NCBI GenBank assembly: GCA_900312665.1
Contig: ONZQ02000008.1
Location: 1,302,001 to 1,366,000 of the forward strand
Direction of reading: 5' to 3'
Origin: Cephalotrichum gorgonifer
Lineage: Eukaryota; Ascomycota; Sordariomycetes; Microascales; Microascaceae
Length of the DNA: 64,000 nucleotides
Shown in pieces: positions 44,804 through 55,355 of the stretch (the first letter of the stretch is position 1; each line of letters starts with the position of its first letter). The notes under the pieces were generated by a model. The model did not search any database. It worked only from the letters and a program-made list of their open reading frames with translations, and was not told the DNA's origin. A program made the translations under genes and the position numbers.

Positions 44804-45594
44804 ATGGCCAAGTCCGAAGAACGGCGATACGAAAAGCATTTTATCCCACTGGAGTCCGATCCCGAAATTTTTAACCAGTTGATCTATCACCTGGGTGCCC
44901 CTCGATCCCTGGCTTTCCGAGATGTCTTGTCACTCGACGAGCCCGACCTCATGCCCCATCCAGCCATTGCCCTGATCTTGATCCTGCCGACGACCGAGAG
45001 CTACGAGGCAACTAAGGCCATCGAGTATGCGGCCCAGGAAGAATATCAAGGGAAAGGCGAAGATGAAGACGTCATGTGGTTCAAGCAAACCATCCAGAAC
45101 GCTTGCGGATTATATGGCATCCTCCATGCCCTTTGCAATGGAGAGGCGCGGAGTCGAATCAGTATTTCAACCCTGCCTGATCTTCAATCTTGCCAATATA
45201 ATTTCAGCTGCTAATCCAAATAGAGCCAGGAACTCCACTCGCTCGCATCGTTGAGACTTGTACCCCACTGGCTCCCCACGAACGATCCCTTGAGCTGGAG
45301 AACTCGGACGAGGTCGAAGAGGCGTACAATAAAGTGGCGCTTCTGGGGAGTACGCAGCCTCCTGAGGACCCCGAGGACGAGATATATTATCACTACCTCT
45401 GCTTCGTCCGATCCCACGTGAACGGCCGGCTGTATGAACTCGACGGTGACTGCAAAGGCCCAATCGATAGAGGATCGGCGCCTGCGGCTGGGGATGATAT
45501 GCTTGGCGTGAGTGGCTTAGACATCATTCGGGCATGTCTCAATCGCGACCGGGGTAATCCAAACTTCAGCCTCATGGCCCTTGTACTTCAATAA
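44804..45594 (+). CDS. Ubiquitin carboxyl-terminal hydrolase, UCH (peptidase C12) family
   Basis: Two exons, 44804-45161 and 45230-45594, give 240 aa, the normal length for small UCH enzymes. The active site is complete: QTIQNACGLYGILHAL contains the oxyanion Gln95 and the catalytic Cys101. HYLCFVRS has His174, and LYELDGDCKGP carries the Asp (191). The N-terminus shows the family's FIPLESDPEIFNQLI start. UCH enzymes release ubiquitin from small adducts and precursors in the cytosol or nucleus. The intron (68 bp) lies in the loop between Cys and His. A typical housekeeping gene, here between a pseudogene and secreted-protein genes. Confidence 0.92.
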
Positions 45595-46421
45595 ACTAGT
45601 CGTTTCCTGCCTACAGCTATCAACAATTGACCTAGTCAGCTTGGATGCCAGCAACTCTAACCATGGAGGAAGGGCTACTTACCTCCATAGATATTCACCG
45701 AATCACGCTGGTGTCGGCCATGCGCGGGGACAGTATACGTCTTTCACCCACTCAGTGTCGCGATTCTAGCCAAGAGTGAGCGTAAGTAAGTACGGTTAAT
45801 AAACTAGCCGAGAGGACGTGATGCTGAGGGTGATTATAATAACAATGCCGGACAAATGACGCCACGCGAATTGCCTCTCAGGTACCGCTCCGGCCTGATG
45901 CAAGGTGACACTTAGGCACAACTCTAAGGAGGAAAACCGCCGATGAAGACTGGATTTGAAATATACTATTGCCGGATGGCGCTCAAGTGGGGCAAGAACG
46001 TGGGGGTAATATGCGGGTTAACATTACCTTCCTTATTTCACATACCAAGCTCGACTTAGCGACGACGATCCCGCTCCCGAGCCGGCTCTTCCCCACGCAG
46101 ATCGAGGATCACGCCATTATTATATGCTGAGAGCGGGGGTATACCGCAGATGTCGCGATACATTGTTAATATGTCGACTTTTTGGCAGCTCAAAAGATGT
46201 GCATCATCGTGATTTAAGACCGACGCCTCTTGGCTTGGCATCGGTGGACAATTCGCCATTGGCTTTATCGTTGATGCAATTAAATGAGGACTCATTAAGG
46301 ATTTGGTATAAGTTCCAGTGTTGTTCTCAGTCTTGCCGTGGATGTAGTTACTTGTAGCATACAAACCGCCGCCATAGTATCACTTAACACGAAATTGTAT
46401 CCGTCGCTATCCCGATACACG
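45595..46421. other. Intergenic region
   Basis: About 830 bp. A minus-strand frame at 46056-46364 looks faintly protein-like (GVILDLRGEEP) but has no good start. No gene supported. Confidence 0.35.
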
Positions 46422-47982
46422 ATGAAGATCTCGGTTCTCTTTACGGCACTTTCCGTGCCTGTTGCTTATGCCGCGTATCCCGGAGACATTGTGCAATACT
46501 GGTGAGTAACGTGAACTTCTCCTCGCCAGTAGCTCTTGGACATGGATAAAACCGCTGAAATGCTGACTCCGATCAAAGGGTTGACCAATCTACTATATTC
46601 ACCAATGGTTCCGTTATAGGCGGCCTGGCTTCTCCTCCGTCATCGTGGTACGGGGCTGCGGTCCACGGCGCTATCTACTCGGCCGCCCTCAAGTCCGAGG
46701 GGAAGTCCCTCGCGTTCCAGCAGCTGGCCGTATCTCACGCCGCCCATAACTCGCTCTTGTGGGTATTCCAGGGCACTCGGCTGTATAACCCCGTCAACGC
46801 AGCGCTGCGGACCCTCCTCCCACAAATTGGGATCGACCAGGGGTCAAAGGACTACGAGAAGGCCGCGAGCATCGGCCGCAAGGCTGCAGCCGAGGTAGCG
46901 CAGAGGCGTGTGGGTGATGGTCTAGCTGACTTTGTGGATTATACCTTTGGACCCGCCGATGTCGGGGTCTACCAGGCGACCCCGAACGGGAATCCGCTCC
47001 CGGATACCCCGCAGGCAGTCTATGTTCGGCCATTCGGAGGCATAAAGGATATCTCGAAGTTCCGCGCCCCGCCGCCACCGGATGCGGCTGGGGAGGATTA
47101 CGAGAAGTGGGTTGTCGAGGTCAAGGAGGACGGCTCGCTGAATTCCACGACGCGGTCTGAGTATGACACCGACACAGCGTACTTCTGGAGGGAGTCGAGT
47201 GTAGCGTGAGTCGCTGCCCCTATGCTCTGCCGCGTCTGGCCTGTTTACTGAATGTCTTGTAGGGGCTGGAACCGGTTTGCCAACAACATTGTCGGCGACG
47301 CACTTGCTGAGGACGTCGTCGCGTCGGCCAAGTTCTACGCACAGCTCAACTACGCCCTCGCGAATGCCGCCATCGGCTCATTCGAGACCAAGTACGCTTC
47401 ACCTCCACCCTACCCCACACTCAATTACCTGGTATGATGGGGAGGAGCTAACCACTTGCCCAAAGGTACGCCTACGACCACTGGAGGCCCATCACTGCCA
47501 TCCGCCGCCCCGGCGTCTGGCTCGCCTCCGGAAACGACATCTCTGACCCGGACTGGACGCCCCTTCTCCGCCCAACACCCAGCCACCCGGACTACGTCTC
47601 GACGCATTCGGCCTTTGGCGGGGCGGCGGCTGAGGTTCTCCGCGCTTACGTAGGTGGTGACACTATCGATGCGTCGCTCAGCAGCAACGTCACCTTGGAT
47701 GCGCGCGGGGTGATTACCCGGCACTATACTAGTCTGACGGAGGCTTCGGAGGAGAACGCGAGAAGCCGGGTGCTTGGAGGTGTAAGTGAGCCGAAGGCAG
47801 TTCCCGTAACTTTTGAAACCAACTCGGGAGTTTTTTTTTTTTTTTTTCTATTCCGTGGCTAACATCTGGTGTGTGTCTCACAGGTTCACTTTACGTATGC
47901 CGGAAGTGCGGGCATTGAGTTGGGTGAGGCTATCGCGAAGGAGACACTGCGCTTGTTTAACAAGAACTGGGACAAGTTCTAG
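46422..47982 (+). CDS. Secreted vanadium-haloperoxidase / PAP2-like enzyme
   Basis: Five exons (46422-46501, 46579-47205, 47263-47391, 47466-47781, 47884-47982) give 416 aa. The signal peptide is SVLFTALSVPVAYA. The three phosphate/vanadate-site motifs of the superfamily can be followed. K279-x6-R286-P287 (KYAYDHWRP) has the Lys codon split by an intron. S324-T-H326 in PDYVSTHSAFGG is the second. S379-R-x5-H386 (SRVLGGVH) is the third. The Asp four residues after the last His in true haloperoxidases is Ala here. The whole matches the fungal secreted proteins annotated as vanadium chloroperoxidase or phosphatidic acid phosphatase type 2. Either halide oxidation or phosphatase activity is possible. 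The last intron holds an 18-T run. Confidence 0.82.
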
Positions 47983-48513
47983 ACAGTCCGCGATATGACA
48001 CGTGGGATCGGTCGCGGCGCCGCGACGTTAGCATAGACGGGGATGTCTGGGCATGTTTCTAGTTATAGCTCTACAATGGCTACCTAAGTATCCCGTGTCC
48101 CGTGTTATAAGGCTGACATCTCGATACATCAATGTCATACATGAATATGCCTAGCTTTCGACGATGGCAAACTCCAAAGTAAAATGCCACAGAGAGTATA
48201 TCTTCCATCTCTTCAATCGCATCGGCCAACCACGGCGGTTGAGTGGGCTCCCTCAACATGCGGCCCTAAACCTATATGGTTGCAACCCTCAACTCAGACT
48301 GGGACTGCGATTAGCGAGGTTTGTGGTCCGGCCGCATCAAGAGTACCCACTGCTCCATGTCAGGTAACATTCCGGTCTTCAGTATTCCAAACAATCGCTT
48401 GTCTTCCCATTACGAAACTGAACGGCGGTGGCATATCCACAAGCGCCTACGGTTCGGATCGTGGACTTCATCGGTGAACGCACACGCAAGGGACTGAAGT
48501 AACTATGAGCCTC
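47983..48513. other. Intergenic region between convergent genes
   Basis: About 530 bp of 3' flanking sequence. No gene or repeat recognised. Confidence 0.4.
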
Positions 48514-50346
48514 CTACGAGGCAAATCGAAAGTCCAATCGCTTGTTACCCTCGTCCGTCGTGGTTTCCAAGTACTGCAGCTTCTGTTCGGTTGTCATGCT
48601 GTTCCATATTTTGTCCCTCTGTCTATTCCTCCAGGTATAGTATACCTTGATCAGGGCATAGAGAACGATGTTCAGGCTGGCAATGCCAATAAGAACGCGG
48701 TTTCCGCGACGATACTCGGGCCGGTCATCCTCCCTGTAAATGTTGGAGCCAATGATCGACTGTAGCTGGACGGATATGTTGTAGAGGGAGGCAGAAAGAG
48801 CCCGAGTTCGGACGGAATTGGAATTGCGTGAGCACCAGGCTGTCTGTAGCGGGTGCGGGTTTGGGTATGACAGAAGGACGGTGACTAGTGCAAAGGTTCC
48901 CCATTTGTTCGTGTCCGCAGGAAGAACTGCGAGAGCGATGATGCAAGGAAGAAACCAAAGCTGCGTGAGGATCCCCATAAGTGCTTTTTGACGGAACTTA
49001 TCGGAGATGTACGTCAGGAGAAGCATCTATGGGGGTGTTAGACTTTGGTGAGGAGGCCACGATGTAGATGAGGTGCTCACGTTTATTGTTGTCCCCACCT
49101 GGGCAGGGATCGTGAGAAGACTCACGGTCAGGGTACCGAAACCCAGCTGACGCAATGTGAGGGTCAAGTACTGGCTAGGCGGCGATGCCGGGATGAGGAA
49201 TGTCAGGCCTAGGAGATAGAGTGGCCATATGTCATAGTCGCAAAGAGACTCCCAAAGGAGCTTAGGCGTAAGTGCTTGTCGGTTGTGCATGGTTCCTTTG
49301 GACGGGTCATCTCGAAGAATCCTATTCACCAGGACCTTCTCTTCTTCCTCCGTGAACCACCCCTTCGGTCGCCACCACGCCTTGGTCTGAGTCGGCGATG
49401 GTGCCATCATGAAGATCGACCACGAGGCTATGACGATGTTGAGCAAGCCTTCGGTTAGAAAGAGCCACCTCCAACCTGCGAGACCATTGTGACCCCTGAG
49501 CCTGAGGACTCCGAAGGCGAGAAGGGGTGCAACGACGCCGCTGAGTCGGGTCGCTGTCCACAGGATAGCTAGTCGGAAGGGGAGCTCCGTTCCCTTGAAG
49601 AAATAGGAGAGGTATAGGACAAGATCCGGGATGAATCCTCCTTGGAGGAGACCTATCAGCGAGCGGCAGACAAGGAAGGATGTGCGACCGCTTAGCCAGA
49701 ATTGTGCGATGGCAACAATTGACCATGATACCATCAGCACGGGAATCCACCTGTCCGGGCCAACCTTCTTGCTAATGAGCTGGGATGGGATTTCGGCCAG
49801 TAAGAAGGTTACCCTAAAGAGGGTCACACCAAGGTTAAAGTCTGACACTTAGGTTAGCTTATCACCATACTGGATAGAGCATGACATGCTTGAGGTACCA
49901 TTTGTATCCATGTTCAGGTCGCCCAGGAAGTTGTCGGCATTGGCCTGTGACAGGCTGGCCTGGTCCAAGTTCAAAGCCATGAATGCAATCCAAGCCCAGA
50001 GCGTGACTCTCCAGTCGAGCTTACGGACAAGACGCTGAGTATGGAGAGTTAGCCGGGCAACTACGTTCTGCAGACTTGCGCGGCTCACCTTTTCGTCGCC
50101 CCATGTCCATTTGAAAGTGGGATCGAAACGGTGTAAGTTTTCGTAGGCCGGGTGAGGTTGGTAGTAGACAGCTTGCTGGGGGTCGTCATATACGCTGGGC
50201 TGGGTGGCGACATCTTCCGCATTGCGCTTCTCTGAGCGCCGAAAGAGACTGGACAGTGCCGGTGGACGCTCTTCGGGGTCAACAAGCCGGACCCTGTGAT
50301 CTTCCACAGGGTCTTTGGGTCGTTCAGAGTCGTTTGTAATCTTCAT
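48514..50346 (-). CDS. MFS transporter, allantoate permease (Dal5/Tna1) type
   Basis: Three exons (49899-50346, 49081-49841, 48514-49026) give 573 aa. A long hydrophilic N-terminus (about 110 residues) precedes TM1 (LWAWIAFMALNLDQASLSQANADNF-like start). Family motifs follow: FNLGVTLFRVTFLLAEIPSQL, KVGPDRWIP, FLVCRSLIGLLQGGFIPD, WTATRLSGVVAPLLA and GWRWLFLTEGL. The C-terminal half has SRNSNSVRTRALSASLYN, the anion:cation symporter signature near TM9/10. Relatives import allantoate, nicotinate, biotin, pantothenate or other organic anions across the plasma membrane. GATA-type sites lie just upstream (see 50486-50677), which would fit nitrogen control. The frame is intact. Confidence 0.88.
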
Positions 50347-50485
50347 AGTGAGGTAAAGGGCGTCATCTCTGTAGTACTAAATTTTAATGAAAGTATGAAA
50401 ACGTCGAATACTTACTAGGAGACTGGCAAGACATTAAGCGAGGTTTAGTCCGATGTTCGGCATGAGTTTATACTAGTGTGGTAAT

Positions 50486-50677
50486 CTTATCAGATTCTCG
50501 GCATTTTAATCTTATCAGATCCTCTAAATTGGCTCGTATTCCCATGGAGCCTTGGGGTAATACCCCTGCTAGCGCCTACCACTCCTCCACTTGTTCACTC
50601 GGCAAGTCATGGGATGAGAAAGAACACCCGGCGCCGGTAAGAAAATCTTATTAGATCCTGGGTATATAATCTTATCA
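50486..50677 (-). promoter_or_regulatory. Cluster of GATA-factor (TGATAAG) sites
   Basis: CTTATCA (TGATAAG on the minus strand) occurs at 50486-50492, 50511-50517 and 50671-50677, with a related CTTATTA at 50647-50653. Each is embedded in a repeated AATCTTATYAGATYC context. They lie 140-330 bp upstream of the minus-strand transporter start at 50346. TGATAAG is a preferred target of fungal nitrogen GATA factors (AreA/NIT2 type). Confidence 0.6.
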
Positions 50678-51373
50678 GATCATTCCGTAGAGCTTGTCCA
50701 TACCAGTACTGAACTTTTAGTTACAGGGGTAGCGGGATGTGTTAGCCCTCGGCCCATAAGCTTGTCGAATCATCACCGGCTCAATGGGTCTCGATCTAGT
50801 GTGTTACATGGAAGAATGTGAGCATAAGTCATGCCACCCTGCCACCCATTCCATCCTACTAAGACCTAGCTAGCACTGACCCTCCTGCCAGTAAATCCCG
50901 CAATTTACGTTACGGAAAAGAATTTTCTGTGGACTTGAAGCGGCCCCATGCATCCATTGGATCCCAACTAAACCCGTCAAGGTACAGAGCAAGAAAGAGC
51001 GGTCAGCGAGCTCAAGGTTGCCAAGATCTCGCCACTTTAAGATTAGCCAGATCTGTTACATGAGCCACTCCGTTTTGCGGAATACGGAGTGGGAGCATCA
51101 CGAAAAGCGCAAGGTTGCCCGAGGTCGTGCAGTGATGAAACTTGTGGTAAATATAATCATTTGGGAGGATAGGCGTTGGGGGCTTATTTGCAGATGCTTA
51201 ATATACACCCTTCGTAAAGCGATGGGAGCGAGGTCTTGGTACTGTACCAAGCGCCTCGCGGGCATGGCTATCTTGATACAGGCAAATATGGCATAGCTGC
51301 GTGTGCGCTAGCAATACTTTCTTCAGATGTTGCACACAGATTAAGGCAGGAATCTGGATTTGTATAGCAAGGC
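50678..51373. other. Intergenic region
   Basis: About 700 bp without a supported gene. Confidence 0.4.
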
Positions 51374-53053
51374 TTAATACTTCCCGACCCACTGCCAGGT
51401 TCGCCGCGACACATAAATGCTTCCTCTTTGTGGCTGGCAGAGTTCATCCCCCTCGATCAAGTCAGTGCCGCACCTTACGTTCCACACGAAGTCATGATCA
51501 TCGGCACCAAGCTTGAGAAGGTGGTCCACCACCCATTGTGCGGCTACTTCCTTGGCTGTGATAACCGGGTACGAGACTTCTGCATCACCACAGTTGAGGG
51601 GAACCCCTAAGTCAACAAGTGCCGAGATAACTGTTAAGTTCTTGGAGTGAACCGCAAGCTCCATCGCCTGTCTGCCTAGTGTCGACACCGCTCCTGGATT
51701 GAGGGGCCTTTCTAGAAGATCAGGGTAGCGTCCGACTAGCCACCTGACTATATGCGCCTGTCCGTGGCGGGAGGCGTCGCGGAGGGCCATACTGGCGTTT
51801 GATTCCGGGGTTGGACACTTGCTGCGCGAAATGATCAACTCTAGGACATCTTCGTGGCCCCGACTGGCGGCGGCCTCAACGGGACAAGGAGTCGAGGGAA
51901 TGGAATAGTCTGGGTTGGCGCCGAGATCCAGAAGCAGGCGTGCCATGCTGACGTTCCCTTCGGCCGCAGCATTTCGTAGGGCCGGACCGGATGACGTGAA
52001 ATAGGGGCCCGGGTCTGCATTTAAGTCGACCCCGTTCTCCGCGAGTATGTTGACGATGTCCTCGTGCCCGTGGCGGGACGCCTCCCACAGCATGACTTCG
52101 CCCACCCCAGGGTAGCCCGGCCAGGACTTCCCCGTACTCTCGACTAATATCGAGTCAAGGAGGTGGAGTAGACGGATATGACCGCCCTTTGCCGCCAATA
52201 CCATGGCGAGGAAGTACTCCTTTTTCAAGGTAGAGGGCCGATGCTCCGGTTGCAGGAGGAGATTGACGATATCTTCGTGGCCTCCAAGGGCAGCTACGCC
52301 CAGGGGAATAACTTCCGGGTGCCTGTGAATGTGTTTATACCCAACATATAGATAAATGTATGGTTCCCATTCATAGCCCTCTCCGTCCTCTCCCGTCCAC
52401 TCATTGGCGTTAACAGCGCGTGGATTTGCGCCGCGGGACAGAAGATAGCGCACGATATCGACATGTCCCCAGGCGGCCGCCAATGGCAGGGGTCGTCCAA
52501 AGTAGGGTACCCAGTCATTAACGGAGGGGAGGGGAGGTTGTCTCCTTTCGAGCAGCTCCTCGACTAGAGGGAGATTGCCGAGGATAATTGCGCCACAGAA
52601 TACCATCTGTTCAGTTGGACCACAGGCCGCCACTCCGCTGGTCAAGCCATACGAGCTATAGCGGTATCTGAGAGCAACCTCCTCGGCAATGAGCCGATGC
52701 TGTTTGGTGCGTTCCTCGTCCGTCGGCTGAGTTAAGACATCCAGAGCTTGGTTCACGCTAGCGATTGCGAATAGAGCTGGGTCTTGTCCCAGGAGCGTTG
52801 TAGGCGCATACGACTTTCTGAGCAGGACCATGCCTTTGAGAGCGATCGGTATCTGGACTGGTAGGCGTGGCGCCGCGGGGTCGAAAATGTCGATGACTTG
52901 GGGATTGCAAATGGCGGACTGAACCGAGTCATTAAAAGCCTCTAGCCAAGGTGCCTTGGTTAGCTCTCTGGCGGACGAGCGAAGGCGGCACACGTACTGT
53001 TCACTAACCTCACCCGCACGACCTTGTAAACGCCAATTGTGGCCACCAAACAT
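51374..53053 (-). CDS. Ankyrin-repeat protein
   Basis: A single exon of 559 aa. The N-terminal 150 residues have no recognised domain. From about 155 onward there are successive ankyrin units, for example PLPLAAAWGHVDIVRYLLSR, PLGVAALGGHEDIVNLLLQ, MLWEASRHGHEDIVNILAE, ALRNAAAEGNVSMARLLLD, PVEAAASRGHEDVLELIIS and ALRDASRHGQAHIVRWLVG, about eight to ten in total. A short C-terminal tail contains TWQWVGK. Ankyrin arrays mediate protein-protein contacts; fungal ones often sit next to HET or NLR-like genes. No enzymatic domain is present. The start at 53053 is the first ATG, but an upstream exon with an N-terminal domain cannot be excluded. Confidence 0.8.
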   Translation of the reverse strand: MFGGHNWRLQGRAGEVSEQYVCRLRSSARELTKAPWLEAFNDSVQSAICNPQVIDIFDPAAPRLPVQIPIALKGMVLLRKSYAPTTLLGQDPALFAIASVNQALDVLTQPTDEERTKQHRLIAEEVALRYRYSSYGLTSGVAACGPTEQMVFCGAIILGNLPLVEELLERRQPPLPSVNDWVPYFGRPLPLAAAWGHVDIVRYLLSRGANPRAVNANEWTGEDGEGYEWEPYIYLYVGYKHIHRHPEVIPLGVAALGGHEDIVNLLLQPEHRPSTLKKEYFLAMVLAAKGGHIRLLHLLDSILVESTGKSWPGYPGVGEVMLWEASRHGHEDIVNILAENGVDLNADPGPYFTSSGPALRNAAAEGNVSMARLLLDLGANPDYSIPSTPCPVEAAASRGHEDVLELIISRSKCPTPESNASMALRDASRHGQAHIVRWLVGRYPDLLERPLNPGAVSTLGRQAMELAVHSKNLTVISALVDLGVPLNCGDAEVSYPVITAKEVAAQWVVDHLLKLGADDHDFVWNVRCGTDLIEGDELCQPQRGSIYVSRRTWQWVGKY

Positions 53054-54014
53054 TCTATAATACGCATAAATACCTCCGGCGGGAAGGCTTCGAGTCTGGG
53101 CATGGCGGGCCGAAAGCTGTTGGCAGTGACTGTATGGCGTCGGTTTGCTTGATGAAATGAATGGGCAGCATTTAGCCGAGGCCGAAAATCGTACTCGGAC
53201 CCCCGTATAGCAGACTAGGCAAGAGATGCGTTATACCAGTTCCTCGGGTAGACGCGACGGACGAGTTGGTTGTGAATTGGGAAGCCACGTTTCAATCTTG
53301 TTATTTTGAAGCTAGTCGTCGGTATTATCACCCCGCATTTATGTTACCTTCCGCTAATGGCATATCCCCGCCATGATGCACGTGTTTTGTTGCACTAATT
53401 GCCTCACTTGCTCATTCCAATCTTCAGCGACAGGCGGACTCATTATCGTGGCAAAATGGTAATATCGTGAAGGAGAGAAAATGTTAATCCCCGGTGTAAC
53501 CTTACGGATTCAGACACCATCAATCTGGTATGCTGCAGCCTGGCCCCTTGCGAGAAGAAGGGTGGCGGGGTTTGAGGCCGCAGATGTTGGTGGGGTCCTT
53601 CGTATTCCTCGCATCGGGCGAAAGGTCATAATTCAGCCCTATAGCTTGGTTGATAAATAAAACAGTTAATACATAATCATTATTCGCGCGCTTCCGAACC
53701 GTTAGATATATCCGTATAACAGTGCTAATAGGACCAGACGTCAGTTCACACTGTCCTTGGCCCCCAACAGATCTGCCAAGTCTAGCCAGTATGGGCAGAG
53801 AGCCAAGACCGCAATAATACTATATAAGGAGCTTATCCCCGAAGGCGAAACTCGATACATTAGTAGTACAGAACAACGATCAATTGATGAGGATCGACAC
53901 CAAGGCGTCATTGCCCCTCGTTACTGATTCCTTCTATCTCAGCAACCAACACCTTCGGTCAACAACCTGGTAGTATCACAGCCCTCAACTGCCGGAGCAT
54001 TACTTTATTAAACC
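53054..54014. other. Divergent intergenic region
   Basis: About 960 bp between the ankyrin gene (minus) and the arrestin gene (plus). A TATATAAGG stretch near 53820-53828 may be the TATA box of the arrestin gene. No gene seen. Confidence 0.4.
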
Positions 54015-55355
54015 ATGCCTCGCACCCGTCTTACAGCGACCCCATCGCTGGAGATCTTGCTCAATGGGGCACAGACTACCTACAATGCGGGTGACACCAT
54101 ATCCGGCCGTGTCGTGCGAACTGCACCTCTCGTCTCGTCCCAAGCCCGCGTTAGCATCCAGCTGAACGGCCGGACCAAATCCAAGATGGTCGTCTCGCGC
54201 GGCCAGGCGGGGACCAGCATCTATCGAGGTCGCTTCAGCCTGTTTAACTCCGATGCAAACCGGCAGCAGCTCTCCGACGGCCCCATTCACATCGCCCCCG
54301 ACGGGGATAAGCAGGAGTGGGCCTTCACCATCACCATTCCATCTGCACCCGACCCGGCATCGGTGATTGCCCAGAACCACCAGAAGTTCAGCTATCTACC
54401 ACTTGGCCAGCGGGACATTGCGGCGCACACGCTCCCACCCGTCTTTTTCGCAACGGGTGTATTTATCAATACAACTTACGAGTGCTTCGTCGAGTACTTC
54501 CTCGAAGCGAAGCTCCACGTCGAGGCAGCCGGGGGATCAGGGAAGGAAGATAGGGCCACCGTGCCGCTGAACATCCTTCTCCCGACGACGCCCGACCTGG
54601 CGGATGATTTCGAGCTCGTTCAGCGCTCGTTCCTGTGCCGCATCAGCACCTACCGCTTTCTGCAAGGCTCTGAGTCCGGGAGCCTGTCCTTGGGCCAGAG
54701 GACCCGGGAATTATTTGGGTCCAGCAAGGTCCCGCAGCTCGTGTCTTCCCTACAGGTCGAGCACCCCACTGTCCTACAGGTGGGGAACCCCAACAACATA
54801 CCCTTCCGCCTCCTGATCCTGCCCGAGCCGCTACAGACGACCGAGTCGATCAGGGACACAAAGCAGACGATCACCCTGACGGGTATGACGTTCGGGATCA
54901 TCGCGTCCACGAAGCTGATGTGCGCGGGGACCCTGAGCCCGCACACGTCCAGCCAGACGCGGAAGTTCGGATTCGATCTCAAGGCCGCCATCGAGAAGCG
55001 CGGAGAGCCAATCGTGCTGCCCGTGGGTGAAAAGGCGCAGCCGCTCGACGTCTCAGAGCTTCTGGGCATAAACATCACATCCGCCATCCCGCTCAGCCAT
55101 CGGCCGTTCGGGGGGCGCTACAAGGGGCAGCTGTATCCCAGCTTCGACACGTACAACATCAAGCATAGTCACAAGCTGAAGTGGACGTTGACCGTGACGG
55201 CGGCGGGGGAGTCAACGGAGATCTCGAACGAGGCTGATATAACGTTGCTTCCTGGCCGCGGTGGAGAGTGGCACCAGAGCCCCGAGGAGGACTTGCCGGC
55301 CTACGAGGAGGTCCCGGAGACGCCTACGTCGCCGCTGACGGGAGGGAAGGAATGA
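54015..55355 (+). CDS. Alpha-arrestin (arrestin-related trafficking adaptor)
   Basis: A single exon of 446 aa. The N-terminal arrestin domain shows SLEILLNGAQTTYNAGDTISGRVVR, LNGRTKSKM, and a beta-rich region ending in YECFVEYFLEAKL. The C-terminal arrestin domain runs from about 200 to 410 and ends KLKWTLTVTAAGE. The tail contains LPAY (427-430) in an acidic context, a PY-type site for HECT ubiquitin ligases of the Rsp5/HulA kind. Alpha-arrestins bring such ligases to plasma-membrane transporters and cause their endocytosis. The presence of several MFS genes nearby is suggestive but not evidence of a direct link. Confidence 0.82.
   Translation: MPRTRLTATPSLEILLNGAQTTYNAGDTISGRVVRTAPLVSSQARVSIQLNGRTKSKMVVSRGQAGTSIYRGRFSLFNSDANRQQLSDGPIHIAPDGDKQEWAFTITIPSAPDPASVIAQNHQKFSYLPLGQRDIAAHTLPPVFFATGVFINTTYECFVEYFLEAKLHVEAAGGSGKEDRATVPLNILLPTTPDLADDFELVQRSFLCRISTYRFLQGSESGSLSLGQRTRELFGSSKVPQLVSSLQVEHPTVLQVGNPNNIPFRLLILPEPLQTTESIRDTKQTITLTGMTFGIIASTKLMCAGTLSPHTSSQTRKFGFDLKAAIEKRGEPIVLPVGEKAQPLDVSELLGINITSAIPLSHRPFGGRYKGQLYPSFDTYNIKHSHKLKWTLTVTAAGESTEISNEADITLLPGRGGEWHQSPEEDLPAYEEVPETPTSPLTGGKE

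Noticed and set aside
46056..46364. Minus-strand open frame with some protein-like segments
   Set aside because: No ATG with a plausible context, no domain and no splice pattern joining it to anything.
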